Source: Limnobacter litoralis
GTDB lineage: Bacteria; Pseudomonadota; Gammaproteobacteria; Burkholderiales; Burkholderiaceae_B
Reading direction: 5' to 3'
Length of the DNA stretch: 64,000 nt
Assembly: GCF_030160455.1 (NCBI RefSeq)
Contig: NZ_BSOJ01000006.1
Location: forward strand, 124,001 to 188,000
Part shown: positions 50,395 to 59,106 of the stretch, piece by piece
Layout of the letters: each line of letters begins with the position of its first letter
Position numbering within the stretch: the stretch's first letter is position 1
Notes under the pieces: model-generated
Told to the model about the DNA's origin: nothing
What the model saw: the letters and a program-made list of their open reading frames with translations, nothing else
The model's database searches: none
Program-made: the position numbers and the translations under genes

Positions 50395-50994
50395 ATGAAG
50401 AAACTTTTGATTACTGCGGGTGCTGCATCCATATTGGCGGGCTGTGCGGCAGGCTCCATGTTTGGGCCAGCGCCTAAAGATGGCGAAATGGCCATGCCCA
50501 ATTACAAAAGCTGGCCGACTTATCTGACGGGTATTGAAAAGCCGGATGGCCACATTCGTGACATTTACATCAACGAGACAGGCGCAAAGGCACAGAAGGG
50601 CCAGGCGTTTGCAAATGGCACGGTTAGCGTGATGGAAATTTACAAGGCCAGCAAAGACGGCAGCGGCAAGCTGCAAAAGACCGAGCTGGAAAAAGTGTTT
50701 GTGATGTACAAAGGCAAGGGCTGGGGTGCATCCGCACCGGAAGGCATGAAAACTGGCGACTGGGTTTTCGGTGCATTTTCGGCCAATGGTCAGCCGTTGA
50801 AAGTGGATTACAACACCTGCCGGGGTTGCCACATGCCTTTGAGCGACAAAGACTTCATGTTTCACTATGACAAGTACTTCGACACCAGGGCCAGCCTAGA
50901 CGGTCCAAGTTACGGCGAGTTGATGAAGCAGCACGCAGGTCTGGTTGCCATGAATGCGCAAGACTTCGGCAAAGTAAGCAACTACATCCGTTAA
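50395..50994 (+). CDS. Cytochrome P460-family lipoprotein
   Basis: A 199-residue lipoprotein (lipobox LAGC) with a cytochrome P460-type domain: DGHIRDIYINETGAKA, PFANGTVSVMEIYKA-like segment near residue 80, and a C-terminal heme motif C142-R-G-C145-H146. True P460 enzymes oxidise hydroxylamine or bind nitric oxide; many homologues (cytochrome c' beta type) act as NO scavengers. No nitrification genes are adjacent. A GGGGGAG site precedes the ATG. It stands between phoD (divergent) and an MBL gene. Confidence 0.85.
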   Translation: MKKLLITAGAASILAGCAAGSMFGPAPKDGEMAMPNYKSWPTYLTGIEKPDGHIRDIYINETGAKAQKGQAFANGTVSVMEIYKASKDGSGKLQKTELEKVFVMYKGKGWGASAPEGMKTGDWVFGAFSANGQPLKVDYNTCRGCHMPLSDKDFMFHYDKYFDTRASLDGPSYGELMKQHAGLVAMNAQDFGKVSNYIR

Positions 50995-51005
50995 TCAGCG
51001 TTGAT

Positions 51006-51027
51006 TTTTGACCAGTTCCGGTCAAAA
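51006..51027 (+). terminator. Stem-loop after the P460 gene
   Basis: TTTTGACC, six bases and GGTCAAAA form a perfect 8-bp stem, 12 bp past the stop. The A/T-rich outer stem gives a weak T tract on either strand. Likely a weak terminator. Confidence 0.45.
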
Positions 51028-51079
51028 TCGCCACAAAACATTCACAGCCACGTGACAATATGATCGGGGAGGGCTGTGA

Positions 51080-52108
51080 ATGTTTTTCAATATTCTCAAA
51101 AAATTGGCGGGCTTGTTGGTATTGATTTGCCTGGGGGTGACGGCTTACGTCCTCACCATGGTGAACAGATATCCGCCAGTGCCTGATTTACCAAATCCAC
51201 CTGAGCACATTGGCGCATTTGGCCAGGGCGTCGTCAGGGCCGTTTTTCTGGGTGTTTCCTCATTCGGTGTTTCGGATGGCCGACACACGATTGTCTTCGA
51301 TGGTTTCTTTTCACGCCCTTCGAAAATGCGGGTTGCGTTTGGTAGACTGCGCGAAGACGAACCTCGAATTGACGATGCACTGAACCTGATGTTTCAAAAG
51401 CTGCAGGTCAAGCCAGCCATTTCTGCGGTGTTCGTAACGCATTCCCATTTTGACCATCTGCTGGATTCCCCCTACATTGCCCGACGATACAAGGCCATGT
51501 TGTTTGGATCCAGCTCAACCCTGAATTTCGCCAAAGGTCAGGATGTACCCGATGACAAACTGATTGATTTGAGGGGTGGACAGGTTGAAAATGTGGGCGA
51601 TTTTCACATTCAGGCCATTCCAACACGGCATGCGCCCACCGGCTTCACAGGTGGCGTCATTGCCAAGCCCATTGAGCTTCCGGTTCACGCCCTTGAAATG
51701 AAAGAGGGCACCAGCTACACCTATGTCATTTCATATGGGTCAGATCGCAAACCATTGGCTTGTCTGCAATCCACGGCGGGGTTCATTCCCGGTCAATCAG
51801 ACGGGGTGACCTGCTCGGTTGTCTTTCTCGGGGTTGGCGGTTTGGGAAAGCTGTCCGAAGGCTACATGGATCAGTATTGGTCTGAGATCGTTGAAAAGAC
51901 ACACGCCCGACAGGTTTATTTGATTCATTGGGATGACTTTACGCAACCTTTGATGGCGAACGGACAGTTGCTGCCTTTGAAGCCCTTTCCTCTCTTGATT
52001 GACAACATGACGACCACGGCCAGTCATCTGAAAGCATTGGCCGATCGAGATAAGATTCAAATAGGACTCCTATTAAGCTTTAATTCACTGGTTCTGAATC
52101 AGCCCTGA
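51080..52108 (+). CDS. MBL-fold metal-dependent hydrolase, membrane-anchored
   Basis: A 342-residue protein with an N-terminal membrane helix (about residues 8-28, LAGLLVLICLGVTAYVLTMV) and an MBL-fold domain of the UlaG-like/beta-lactamase superfamily II type, metal motif THSHFDH. An IPTRHAP segment and HWDDFTQPL near the end carry further ligand histidines and aspartates. The large central region includes several Ser/Gly-rich loops. The substrate is unknown. A GGGGAGGG ribosome site precedes the ATG. It is followed 44 bp later by the hybrid kinase on the same strand, so the two may be co-transcribed. Confidence 0.82.
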   Translation: MFFNILKKLAGLLVLICLGVTAYVLTMVNRYPPVPDLPNPPEHIGAFGQGVVRAVFLGVSSFGVSDGRHTIVFDGFFSRPSKMRVAFGRLREDEPRIDDALNLMFQKLQVKPAISAVFVTHSHFDHLLDSPYIARRYKAMLFGSSSTLNFAKGQDVPDDKLIDLRGGQVENVGDFHIQAIPTRHAPTGFTGGVIAKPIELPVHALEMKEGTSYTYVISYGSDRKPLACLQSTAGFIPGQSDGVTCSVVFLGVGGLGKLSEGYMDQYWSEIVEKTHARQVYLIHWDDFTQPLMANGQLLPLKPFPLLIDNMTTTASHLKALADRDKIQIGLLLSFNSLVLNQP

Positions 52109-52152
52109 CCCACTACACTGGTTGGGTTATTTCTCCCCCATTTGGGTTGTCC

Positions 52153-55100
52153 ATGATCAAGCAGCCTTTTTCATTGAAGGCGGGATTTTTTCGCACTGAA
52201 CTCTCTGCGTGGGTTGTTCTTGTTCTGTCTACGCTGGTGACATTCGCCAGCTGGATGTTTTCGAACCAATACATTGAAAGACGTGCGCAGGAACACTTCG
52301 CGCACGACACGCAGGAAGCGCATCAAAAAATTCTGTACCGCATGGGCCTGTATGAACAGGCCCTTCGTGGCGGCGTGGCATTCCTGAATACGCAAAACAC
52401 ACCTTCACGCCAGGCCTGGAAGCAATACGTTGCAGACTTGCGCCTGCAGAAAACATTTCCAGGGCTACAGGGCTTTGGCTACGCCAAAATCGTCACTGAA
52501 AGTCAGCTGCCAAAATTTGAACAGGGCGTTCAAAGCGAAGGGTTCAGTGGCTTTGAGGTCAATCCGCCGGGCAAGCGCGCCTTGTATGCCCCCATCCTTT
52601 TTCTGGAACCTTTCGACGAGCGAAACCGCCGCGCCTTCGGTTACGACATGTACTCGGAGCCTGTTCGACGTGAGGCCATTGATCTCGCCATTGATCGGGG
52701 GGATACCGTTATTTCCGGTACGGTCAAACTCGTGCAGGAAACAGAGAGTGACGTGCAGCCCGGATTCCTGATGTATTTGCCCGTGTACGATCCGCAAAAA
52801 TCGATCCTCACGATTACCCAACGCAGAGCCGCTGTTCGAGGCGTGCTATATAGCCCATTTCGAGTGCGCGATTTGATGCAGGGTGTTTTGGGGGATTACA
52901 ACGTGCCCCTGACTTTTGAAATTTACGATTCCTCTTCGCCTGATCCAGCGCGCCTGTTGTACTCATCCTTGAACGCTGGTGAAAAGTCAGGCGTTCGCGA
53001 ATACGTGGATGAATTGCCTTTGAAAGGTCGTCAGTGGACTGTGGTGTTTCGTTCCACACCCGCGTTTGAAGAGAGTTTTAACCGAACTGAGTCCAACGCC
53101 ATCCTGGTGGCGGGTTTTGTCATCGATTTGTTGCTGTTTTTGATTATCTGGAACATGGCCAACCAGCGAAAGAAGCTGGCTGCGGTGAATCAGAGTCTGG
53201 CGCTGGCCCAGGCCCGCCGTTCAGGCTTGATGGACGCCTTGAAAGGCCAATATGCCTTTTACAGTTGCGACGCCGATGGCGTTTTGAGGTATGCAAGCCC
53301 CTCTCTGCCCAGATTGCTACAATTGCCGGCGTTGTCAGAAGGTGAAAATCTGGTTCAGCTGTTGAACAGTTCGCATCCAGCTTCAGACGTGTCGGAAGCG
53401 CTGGCGCGTTCCATTCAAAACCGGCATAACAGCGCATTCACGCAAGAGTTTCAATGTGTGACTGACGACGGTGGCTTGATCATCACCGGATCCAATTGCG
53501 TGGTGCTCGACGACCAACACCAATTGATGTCTATCGAAGGTGTGGTTCAGGATGTGTCTCCACGTCGGCGCAACGAAATGGAGCTGGAGCGTTACAGAGA
53601 TGGTCTTGAAGAGCTGGTTGCCGAACGCACACGGCGCCTGGAGGAAGCGCAGGAACGCTTGAAAATCAGCGATCGTCGCATGATGGCGCTGATTGAATTG
53701 GCCAAAATGCCTCAGGAAGCCTCACTCCAGGACGTGCTAAGCCAGGCGTTTGCGGATCTTGTAAGATTGTTTTTGGTCAAAAAGCTGTTTCTGGTGGAAT
53801 TGACCAATGCCTGTGAGCACCACAAGGTTTGGACCTACATGCCCGGCAGTGATTACACGCGCTGCGAAGTGTTGCCAATTGAAGCTGAAAATGGCGCGAT
53901 GTCCCTGATTCAGAATGCGGCCAAAGATCAAATCACCTTGCGCAGAAACACGCCTCAATTCAATGTGTTGGGCACCGAATATCCTGTTTTTTCGGAATGC
54001 CAGAACTTGCTGATTTGCCCGTCTAGCGAGGCATTTGGCAAAGTCTACGTGCTGGGCTTGGCTGACGCGGAGTCCCGATTCTCCAATTCAGACGAATTGC
54101 AGTGCAGGCTGTATATGGAAGATTTGGTGCGTATTTTGTTGAAGGCGGAGTCCGTGCAGGCTTTGCGCAATTCAAACGACAAAGCCTTGAACGCCAATCA
54201 GGCCAAGAGCCTTTTCCTGGCCAATATGAGCCATGAGATTCGAACACCGCTGAACAGCATCATTGGCTTGAATGCATTGCTGATTGACGAGGTTCGAGAT
54301 CCGGATCAGCTCCAGAAGTTGTCGCGCATCCAGGACGCCTCCGAACACCTTCTGGCGGTTCTGGACGATGTTTTATGCTTTGCAAAAATCGAGTCGGGTA
54401 CGGTGGAAATTCATGACGATGATTTTTCCGCCACGCAGGTGGCTGGTCAGGTGATCGACAGCTTCCGGGCTCAAGCGGAGCGAAAGAGAATGTCAATCCG
54501 CATGGAAGCGGATGCCCTGATTCCTGCCCAAGTGCAAGGCGATTCACTGCGCTATCGGCAGGTGCTGTCCAACCTGTTGTCCAACGCCTTGAAGTTCTCG
54601 GATCAAGGTGAAGTGCTGGTGCGTCTGTGTGTGCCTGAAAGGGATGACACGCAATGCACCCTGCAAACGGAAGTTATCGATCAGGGCCCAGGCATTGAGC
54701 AACAGCAGGTTAATCACCTTTTGCAGCCATTCGAACAAACGGATCTCGGTCCTGCCCGTGCACCTGGCAGCGTCGGACTTGGCTTACCGATTGCCAACCG
54801 ACTAACGGGGTTGATGGGTGGAGAACTGACCATTGAGCAGGCAGCCGGCCGAGGAACTGCCGTGTCTTTCACGGTGAAGCTTCGATGCAAATCCAGCCCT
54901 GCCCTTGCAATTGACAATCGCAGTGCAATCGAAAGGGCGGTTGGCTATTCGAAGGACCTGAAAAGCAGACATGTGCTGGTCGTTGAGGACAATGCATTCA
55001 ACCAGAAGGTGATTGAAAGCATTCTCATGCGTCTGGGCATGCGGATTACTGTGGTTGAAAACGGTTTGAAAGCGCTGGAGACCATTCAGTCCGATGAGAG

Positions 55101-55350
55101 CATTGACCTGGTGTTGATGGATCTTCACATGCCTGTGATGACGGGCGTTGAAGCCACCCGCCGGATCAGGATGTTGCCTGGGCCTACATCGAAATTGCCA
55201 GTGGTTGCCCTGACGGCCTGCGCATCAATCGAAGAAGAGGAAGCGTGTCGCTTGGCCGGAATGAATGACTTTCTGACCAAGCCGGTTGAAATCGTCAAGA
55301 TCGCAAAAACCCTGTCGCGATTGCTCAAAAGGCAAGGCCAGACCGTTTAA
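52153..55350 (+). CDS. CHASE-domain hybrid sensor histidine kinase
   Basis: A 1065-residue hybrid sensor kinase. Two membrane helices (about 15-37 and 317-336) flank a periplasmic CHASE domain; a PAS domain (about 363-470), a coiled coil, a GAF-like domain (about 530-660), the phosphorylated His694 in LANMSHEIRTPLN, the HATPase domain (about 795-910) and a C-terminal receiver with Asp990 in LVLMDLHMP follow. CHASE domains sense small extracellular ligands such as cytokinins or peptides. No HPt domain or output regulator is attached or adjacent, so the phosphate must go to a partner elsewhere. The ATG at 52153 is preferred to a TTG at 52147. Confidence 0.9.
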   Translation: MIKQPFSLKAGFFRTELSAWVVLVLSTLVTFASWMFSNQYIERRAQEHFAHDTQEAHQKILYRMGLYEQALRGGVAFLNTQNTPSRQAWKQYVADLRLQKTFPGLQGFGYAKIVTESQLPKFEQGVQSEGFSGFEVNPPGKRALYAPILFLEPFDERNRRAFGYDMYSEPVRREAIDLAIDRGDTVISGTVKLVQETESDVQPGFLMYLPVYDPQKSILTITQRRAAVRGVLYSPFRVRDLMQGVLGDYNVPLTFEIYDSSSPDPARLLYSSLNAGEKSGVREYVDELPLKGRQWTVVFRSTPAFEESFNRTESNAILVAGFVIDLLLFLIIWNMANQRKKLAAVNQSLALAQARRSGLMDALKGQYAFYSCDADGVLRYASPSLPRLLQLPALSEGENLVQLLNSSHPASDVSEALARSIQNRHNSAFTQEFQCVTDDGGLIITGSNCVVLDDQHQLMSIEGVVQDVSPRRRNEMELERYRDGLEELVAERTRRLEEAQERLKISDRRMMALIELAKMPQEASLQDVLSQAFADLVRLFLVKKLFLVELTNACEHHKVWTYMPGSDYTRCEVLPIEAENGAMSLIQNAAKDQITLRRNTPQFNVLGTEYPVFSECQNLLICPSSEAFGKVYVLGLADAESRFSNSDELQCRLYMEDLVRILLKAESVQALRNSNDKALNANQAKSLFLANMSHEIRTPLNSIIGLNALLIDEVRDPDQLQKLSRIQDASEHLLAVLDDVLCFAKIESGTVEIHDDDFSATQVAGQVIDSFRAQAERKRMSIRMEADALIPAQVQGDSLRYRQVLSNLLSNALKFSDQGEVLVRLCVPERDDTQCTLQTEVIDQGPGIEQQQVNHLLQPFEQTDLGPARAPGSVGLGLPIANRLTGLMGGELTIEQAAGRGTAVSFTVKLRCKSSPALAIDNRSAIERAVGYSKDLKSRHVLVVEDNAFNQKVIESILMRLGMRITVVENGLKALETIQSDESIDLVLMDLHMPVMTGVEATRRIRMLPGPTSKLPVVALTACASIEEEEACRLAGMNDFLTKPVEIVKIAKTLSRLLKRQGQTV

Positions 55351-55354
55351 CGCC

Positions 55355-57511
55355 CTACTTTGATTTGCGTTGCCAGCGGTGAAAACGCTCAACCCATTTC
55401 AAAACCGTTTCAGGCGCATTCGCTTTCTTCCAGACGCCAGCCGCGTACTTGTTGGCCTCTGTCCAGGTGGGGTAGATGTGGATCGTCCCAAGAATTTTGT
55501 TCAGCCCCAAACCGTGACGCATGGCCAGCACAAACTCGGCGATCAGATCGCCTGCGTGATCGCCCACGATGGTTGCGCCCAAAATTCGATCGCTGCCCGG
55601 TGGTGTTAAAACCTTGACCCAGCCATGGGCTGCTTCATCTGCAATGGCCCGGTCCAGATCATCCAGACCGTAACGTGTCACCTCATGCGCGATGCCCTGC
55701 GCGATGGCCTCCTGCTCGTTCAGGCCAACCCTGGCCACTTCCGGATCGGTGAAGGTGGCCCAAGGGATGACCGAATAGTCGGCCTTAAAGCGCTTGAACT
55801 GGCCAAACAATCCGTTGACGGCCGCGTACCAGGCCTGGTGTGCGGCGGTGTGGGTAAACTGATAGGGTCCGGCAACATCGCCCGCTGCAAAAATATTGGG
55901 GTATTTGGTTTGCAGGTATTCGTTGGTGATGACGGTTTTGCCCGTTTCGATCCCCAATTCTTCCAGACCAAACCCCGTCAGGTTTGCTGCACGGCCGACG
56001 GCAACCAACAGCGTGTCAAATTCAATTTTTTGCATCTGGCTGGAGCCGTTGGTTTGCACGAATGCCACCTTTTGATCGCCCTCCAGAGCGAACCGAACCA
56101 CTTCAGAATTCAGCAGAACCTGAATGCCTTCGGCCTGAAAGCGTTCGAGCACGTATTGCGACACTTCCTGATCTTCACGGGGCATGATTCGATCCCCCTG
56201 CTGGATTTGCACCACCTTGCTTTCAAGACGTGAAAAGGCTTGGGCCAGCTCACATCCGATGGGCCCCGCCCCAAGCACCAAAAGCGTTTCGGGTTGCTCA
56301 CGCAACTCCCAAATGGTGTCCGAGGTGTAATAGCCGGTGTGTTCAATGCCCGGTATGTTGGGCACGAAAGGCCTGGCCCCCGTCGCAATCGTGATGTTCC
56401 GGGTGGTCAGGGTCTCGCGCGTGCCGTCTGGCGCTTCAATTTCCACCGCCCAGGGGCTCACGATGCGTGCAGAGCCTACGCGCACATCCACACCCAGTTC
56501 GTTGTAACGCGCAATGGAATCGTGAGGTTCCACCGTTTTAACCACTCGCTGAACACGTTCCATGACCTCAGAAAACGCGAACGTGGCCGTGGCGTCACGA
56601 ATACCCAGCGATTTTGCATTCTCGATCTGGGACAGAAACCGGGCCGAACGTATCAGGGCCTTGGAGGGCACACATCCGGTGTTCAGGCAATCGCCACCCA
56701 TTCGGTGCTTCTCCACCAGAGTGACCTTGGCGCGCACCGCCGCCGCAATGTAACTGGTAACCAAGCCGGCAGATCCAGCGCCGATTACCACCATGTTGCG
56801 ATCAAAGGTTTTGGGCTTTTTGAAGCCCTTGTAGACTTTGGCCTTCTTGAGTTGATCCAGTGCCTTTTTGGCGATCAGGGGAAACAGGCCCAGCAGCGCA
56901 AAGGAGGCCAGAAGACCGGGTGACACCACGCCGGCCAGTGTATTGATCTCGCCGAGCTGCGTGCCCGCATTGACGTACACAAAGGTGCCCGCCAGCATGC
57001 CAAGCTGACTGACCCAATAAAAGGTGAACGGTTTGATGGGTGTCAAACCCATCACCAAATTGATGACAAAGAACGGAAAAGCGGGAACGAGCCGCAAAGT
57101 GAACAGGTAAAAACCCCCTTCTTTCTCAACGCCCTGATTGATTGCTTTCAACCGTTCGCCAAACCGGCTTTGAACCCAGTCTTTTAATAAAAACCGACTG
57201 GCCAGAAACGCCAGCGTTGCGCCCAGAGAGGATGCAAAACTGACCAGCAAAAACCCTTCCAGAAGGCCGAACAGGGCGCCACCGACCAAAGTCATGATGG
57301 CCGCGCCCGGCAGCGACAGGGCTGTGACCAGCACATACAAGATGAAAAACACCCCAGCAGTGACAACCGGATGGGTGTGGTTCAATTCCGAAAAATGGGC
57401 CTGTTGGGCCTTGAAATTGGCCAGCGTAAACTGGTGCTGCAGGCCCGATGCAAAAAAGGCAACGATCGCGACTACAATCAAACCCGTCAGCAATAGCTTT
57501 GAGCGTTTCAT
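55355..57511 (-). CDS. Fusion of VTT/DedA-type membrane domain and FAD disulfide oxidoreductase
   Basis: A 718-residue two-part protein. Residues 1-215 are a TVP38/TMEM64 (VTT, SNARE-associated) membrane domain with ALSLPGAAIMTLVGGALFG and RLVPAFPFFVINLVMG. Residues 237-718 are a class I pyridine nucleotide-disulfide oxidoreductase related to mercuric reductase and lipoamide dehydrogenase: FAD site VVIGAGSAGLVTS, redox pair Cys275/Cys280 in GGDCLNTGCVPSKAL, and C-terminal HIYPTWTE with the His-Glu base. It lacks the N-terminal MerA metal domain and C-terminal vicinal cysteines. AGGA precedes the ATG. The fusion is known in other proteobacteria, but its substrate is not. Confidence 0.9.
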   Translation of the reverse strand: MKRSKLLLTGLIVVAIVAFFASGLQHQFTLANFKAQQAHFSELNHTHPVVTAGVFFILYVLVTALSLPGAAIMTLVGGALFGLLEGFLLVSFASSLGATLAFLASRFLLKDWVQSRFGERLKAINQGVEKEGGFYLFTLRLVPAFPFFVINLVMGLTPIKPFTFYWVSQLGMLAGTFVYVNAGTQLGEINTLAGVVSPGLLASFALLGLFPLIAKKALDQLKKAKVYKGFKKPKTFDRNMVVIGAGSAGLVTSYIAAAVRAKVTLVEKHRMGGDCLNTGCVPSKALIRSARFLSQIENAKSLGIRDATATFAFSEVMERVQRVVKTVEPHDSIARYNELGVDVRVGSARIVSPWAVEIEAPDGTRETLTTRNITIATGARPFVPNIPGIEHTGYYTSDTIWELREQPETLLVLGAGPIGCELAQAFSRLESKVVQIQQGDRIMPREDQEVSQYVLERFQAEGIQVLLNSEVVRFALEGDQKVAFVQTNGSSQMQKIEFDTLLVAVGRAANLTGFGLEELGIETGKTVITNEYLQTKYPNIFAAGDVAGPYQFTHTAAHQAWYAAVNGLFGQFKRFKADYSVIPWATFTDPEVARVGLNEQEAIAQGIAHEVTRYGLDDLDRAIADEAAHGWVKVLTPPGSDRILGATIVGDHAGDLIAEFVLAMRHGLGLNKILGTIHIYPTWTEANKYAAGVWKKANAPETVLKWVERFHRWQRKSK

Positions 57512-57555
57512 TTCATGTCCTTTTTGGCGTTCAGACTGCGGGTTTGGGTTTACGG

Positions 57556-59106
57556 ATGAACAACTATCAACGTTTGAAGACCTGCAACAGCAATGATCTG
57601 GCCGCCTTGGTCGACACAGCCAACCCGGCGGAACTGCAGGCGCAGGCCGGCCAGATCGTCGATCATCTCGGACACTACACCAAAGATGGCCTTGTCCTGG
57701 TTGTGCAGCACGGCCTGAGCAGTCTGCTGCTGTTTCAGGTTTTCAGATTGTGGCACGAAAGGCCTTTAAAACAAGGCAAAACCCTTCATTTTTACCTGAT
57801 TTGCGAACAAGTTCCAACAGCTGATCAATGGGGCATGCTTGCGCAGACCAGTGGCGTGCCCCAAACGGTAATTGACAAAGCCTGTGCGGAGTGGCCGCCG
57901 TTGACCCCAGGCTTGCATCGCCTTGAAATGCCTGCCCTTGGCGTGGTGCTCCACCTGTGGTTTGGTGCGATGGACGCCGGCAGACGGCAATTGAAAAGCC
58001 GCCCCTTGGTGCGCATTGACGAACAAGGCTTGCAGCTGCGTCAGCCTGCACACCCTGCCGACCTTGGGCCAAAGCCTGTTCATCGGGTGGCGGTGTTGGG
58101 GGCGGGAATTGCAGGCAGCCAAATGGCCTATGCGCTGTGCCAAAAAGGGCTTGATGTGCACTTGTTTGACCGTGCGGCGGGTCCTGCACAGGGTGCGTCG
58201 GGCAACTGGCTGGGCGCGTTTCATCCGCACCTGACCAAAGACGACACCCCCCTGTCCCGCTTGTCCCGGTTCGGTCACGCTTGCACGGTTCGACGCTTGC
58301 GCGAATTGAGCGCCAAGGGGCTTCTTCAAGAAGGAGAGGATTGGGCATTGCCCGGGCACTGGATGACTTTTGACGCAGCTCAGGCCGAAAAAGCCCGGCA
58401 AACCCTGGAACACCTTGCTTTTCCAGAGGACGTGGTGCAGTGGAAAAGCAGCCATCAGGGGTTGGCTGCCAGTCAAGGTGGGTACTTCTTTCCCAGTGGG
58501 GGCTGGGTGAAGCCGCATCGGTGGGTTCAAGCCAGTCTGCAGGCCTGTGCAGGGCGGCTGACCACCCACTATGGCTATTCAGGCCCAGGTTTGCCCGATG
58601 GGTTTGACGCCACTGTGGTGGCTTGTGCAGAAAACAGCCTGAACCTGGTACCTGTGGAGGGCGGGCGCATTTCTGCGGTCAAAGGGCAGATCACGAAAGT
58701 TCGGGGTGCTGAATTGCCGTGTGTGATCTCAGGCGAAAGTTATGCAATCTCGGCCAGTGGCCAAGACAACTGGACTGTGGTGGGTGCCACCTATGAAAGG
58801 CCTGTTGAGCACCTTGACCCCACGGCGCAGGCAGACCTTCAAAACATTGAGAAATTTCGACAAGCCATGCCCGGTTTGAAACTGGGTGAATTCATGGATC
58901 ACCGCGCTTCGGTGCGGGCGGTGTGGCCCGACCGGCTTCCGGCCATCGGACCCACCGGCACACCCGACGTTTATCTGGCCACAGCCTATGCATCGCGTGG
59001 CTTGCTGTGGGCCGCTGTGGCACCACCGATACTAAGCCACTACTTGCTTGAAGACGAACCGCTGTTTGCCTTGTGGGAAAGGTTGAGTCCGCTGCGCAAT
59101 GCCTGA
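57556..59106 (+). CDS. mnmC: MnmC-like FAD oxidoreductase with decayed methyltransferase half
   Basis: A 516-residue protein. Residues about 175-516 form the FAD-dependent domain of MnmC (VAVLGAGIAGSQMAYALCQ, GASGNWLGAFHPHLT, RASVRAVWPDRLPAIG), which removes the carboxymethyl group from cmnm5s2U34. The N-terminal part keeps recognisable MnmC pieces (ACAEWPPLTPGLHRLEM, LWFGAMD), but the SAM-binding FGTGLNF motif is VVQHGLSSLLLF and the DAWFLDGFAPAKNPxMW block is absent. Standard MnmC has about 650 residues. The methyltransferase step may be lost or done by another protein. The ATG at 57556 is chosen; the frame is open upstream. It is divergent from the VTT-flavoprotein gene. Confidence 0.82.
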   Translation: MNNYQRLKTCNSNDLAALVDTANPAELQAQAGQIVDHLGHYTKDGLVLVVQHGLSSLLLFQVFRLWHERPLKQGKTLHFYLICEQVPTADQWGMLAQTSGVPQTVIDKACAEWPPLTPGLHRLEMPALGVVLHLWFGAMDAGRRQLKSRPLVRIDEQGLQLRQPAHPADLGPKPVHRVAVLGAGIAGSQMAYALCQKGLDVHLFDRAAGPAQGASGNWLGAFHPHLTKDDTPLSRLSRFGHACTVRRLRELSAKGLLQEGEDWALPGHWMTFDAAQAEKARQTLEHLAFPEDVVQWKSSHQGLAASQGGYFFPSGGWVKPHRWVQASLQACAGRLTTHYGYSGPGLPDGFDATVVACAENSLNLVPVEGGRISAVKGQITKVRGAELPCVISGESYAISASGQDNWTVVGATYERPVEHLDPTAQADLQNIEKFRQAMPGLKLGEFMDHRASVRAVWPDRLPAIGPTGTPDVYLATAYASRGLLWAAVAPPILSHYLLEDEPLFALWERLSPLRNA

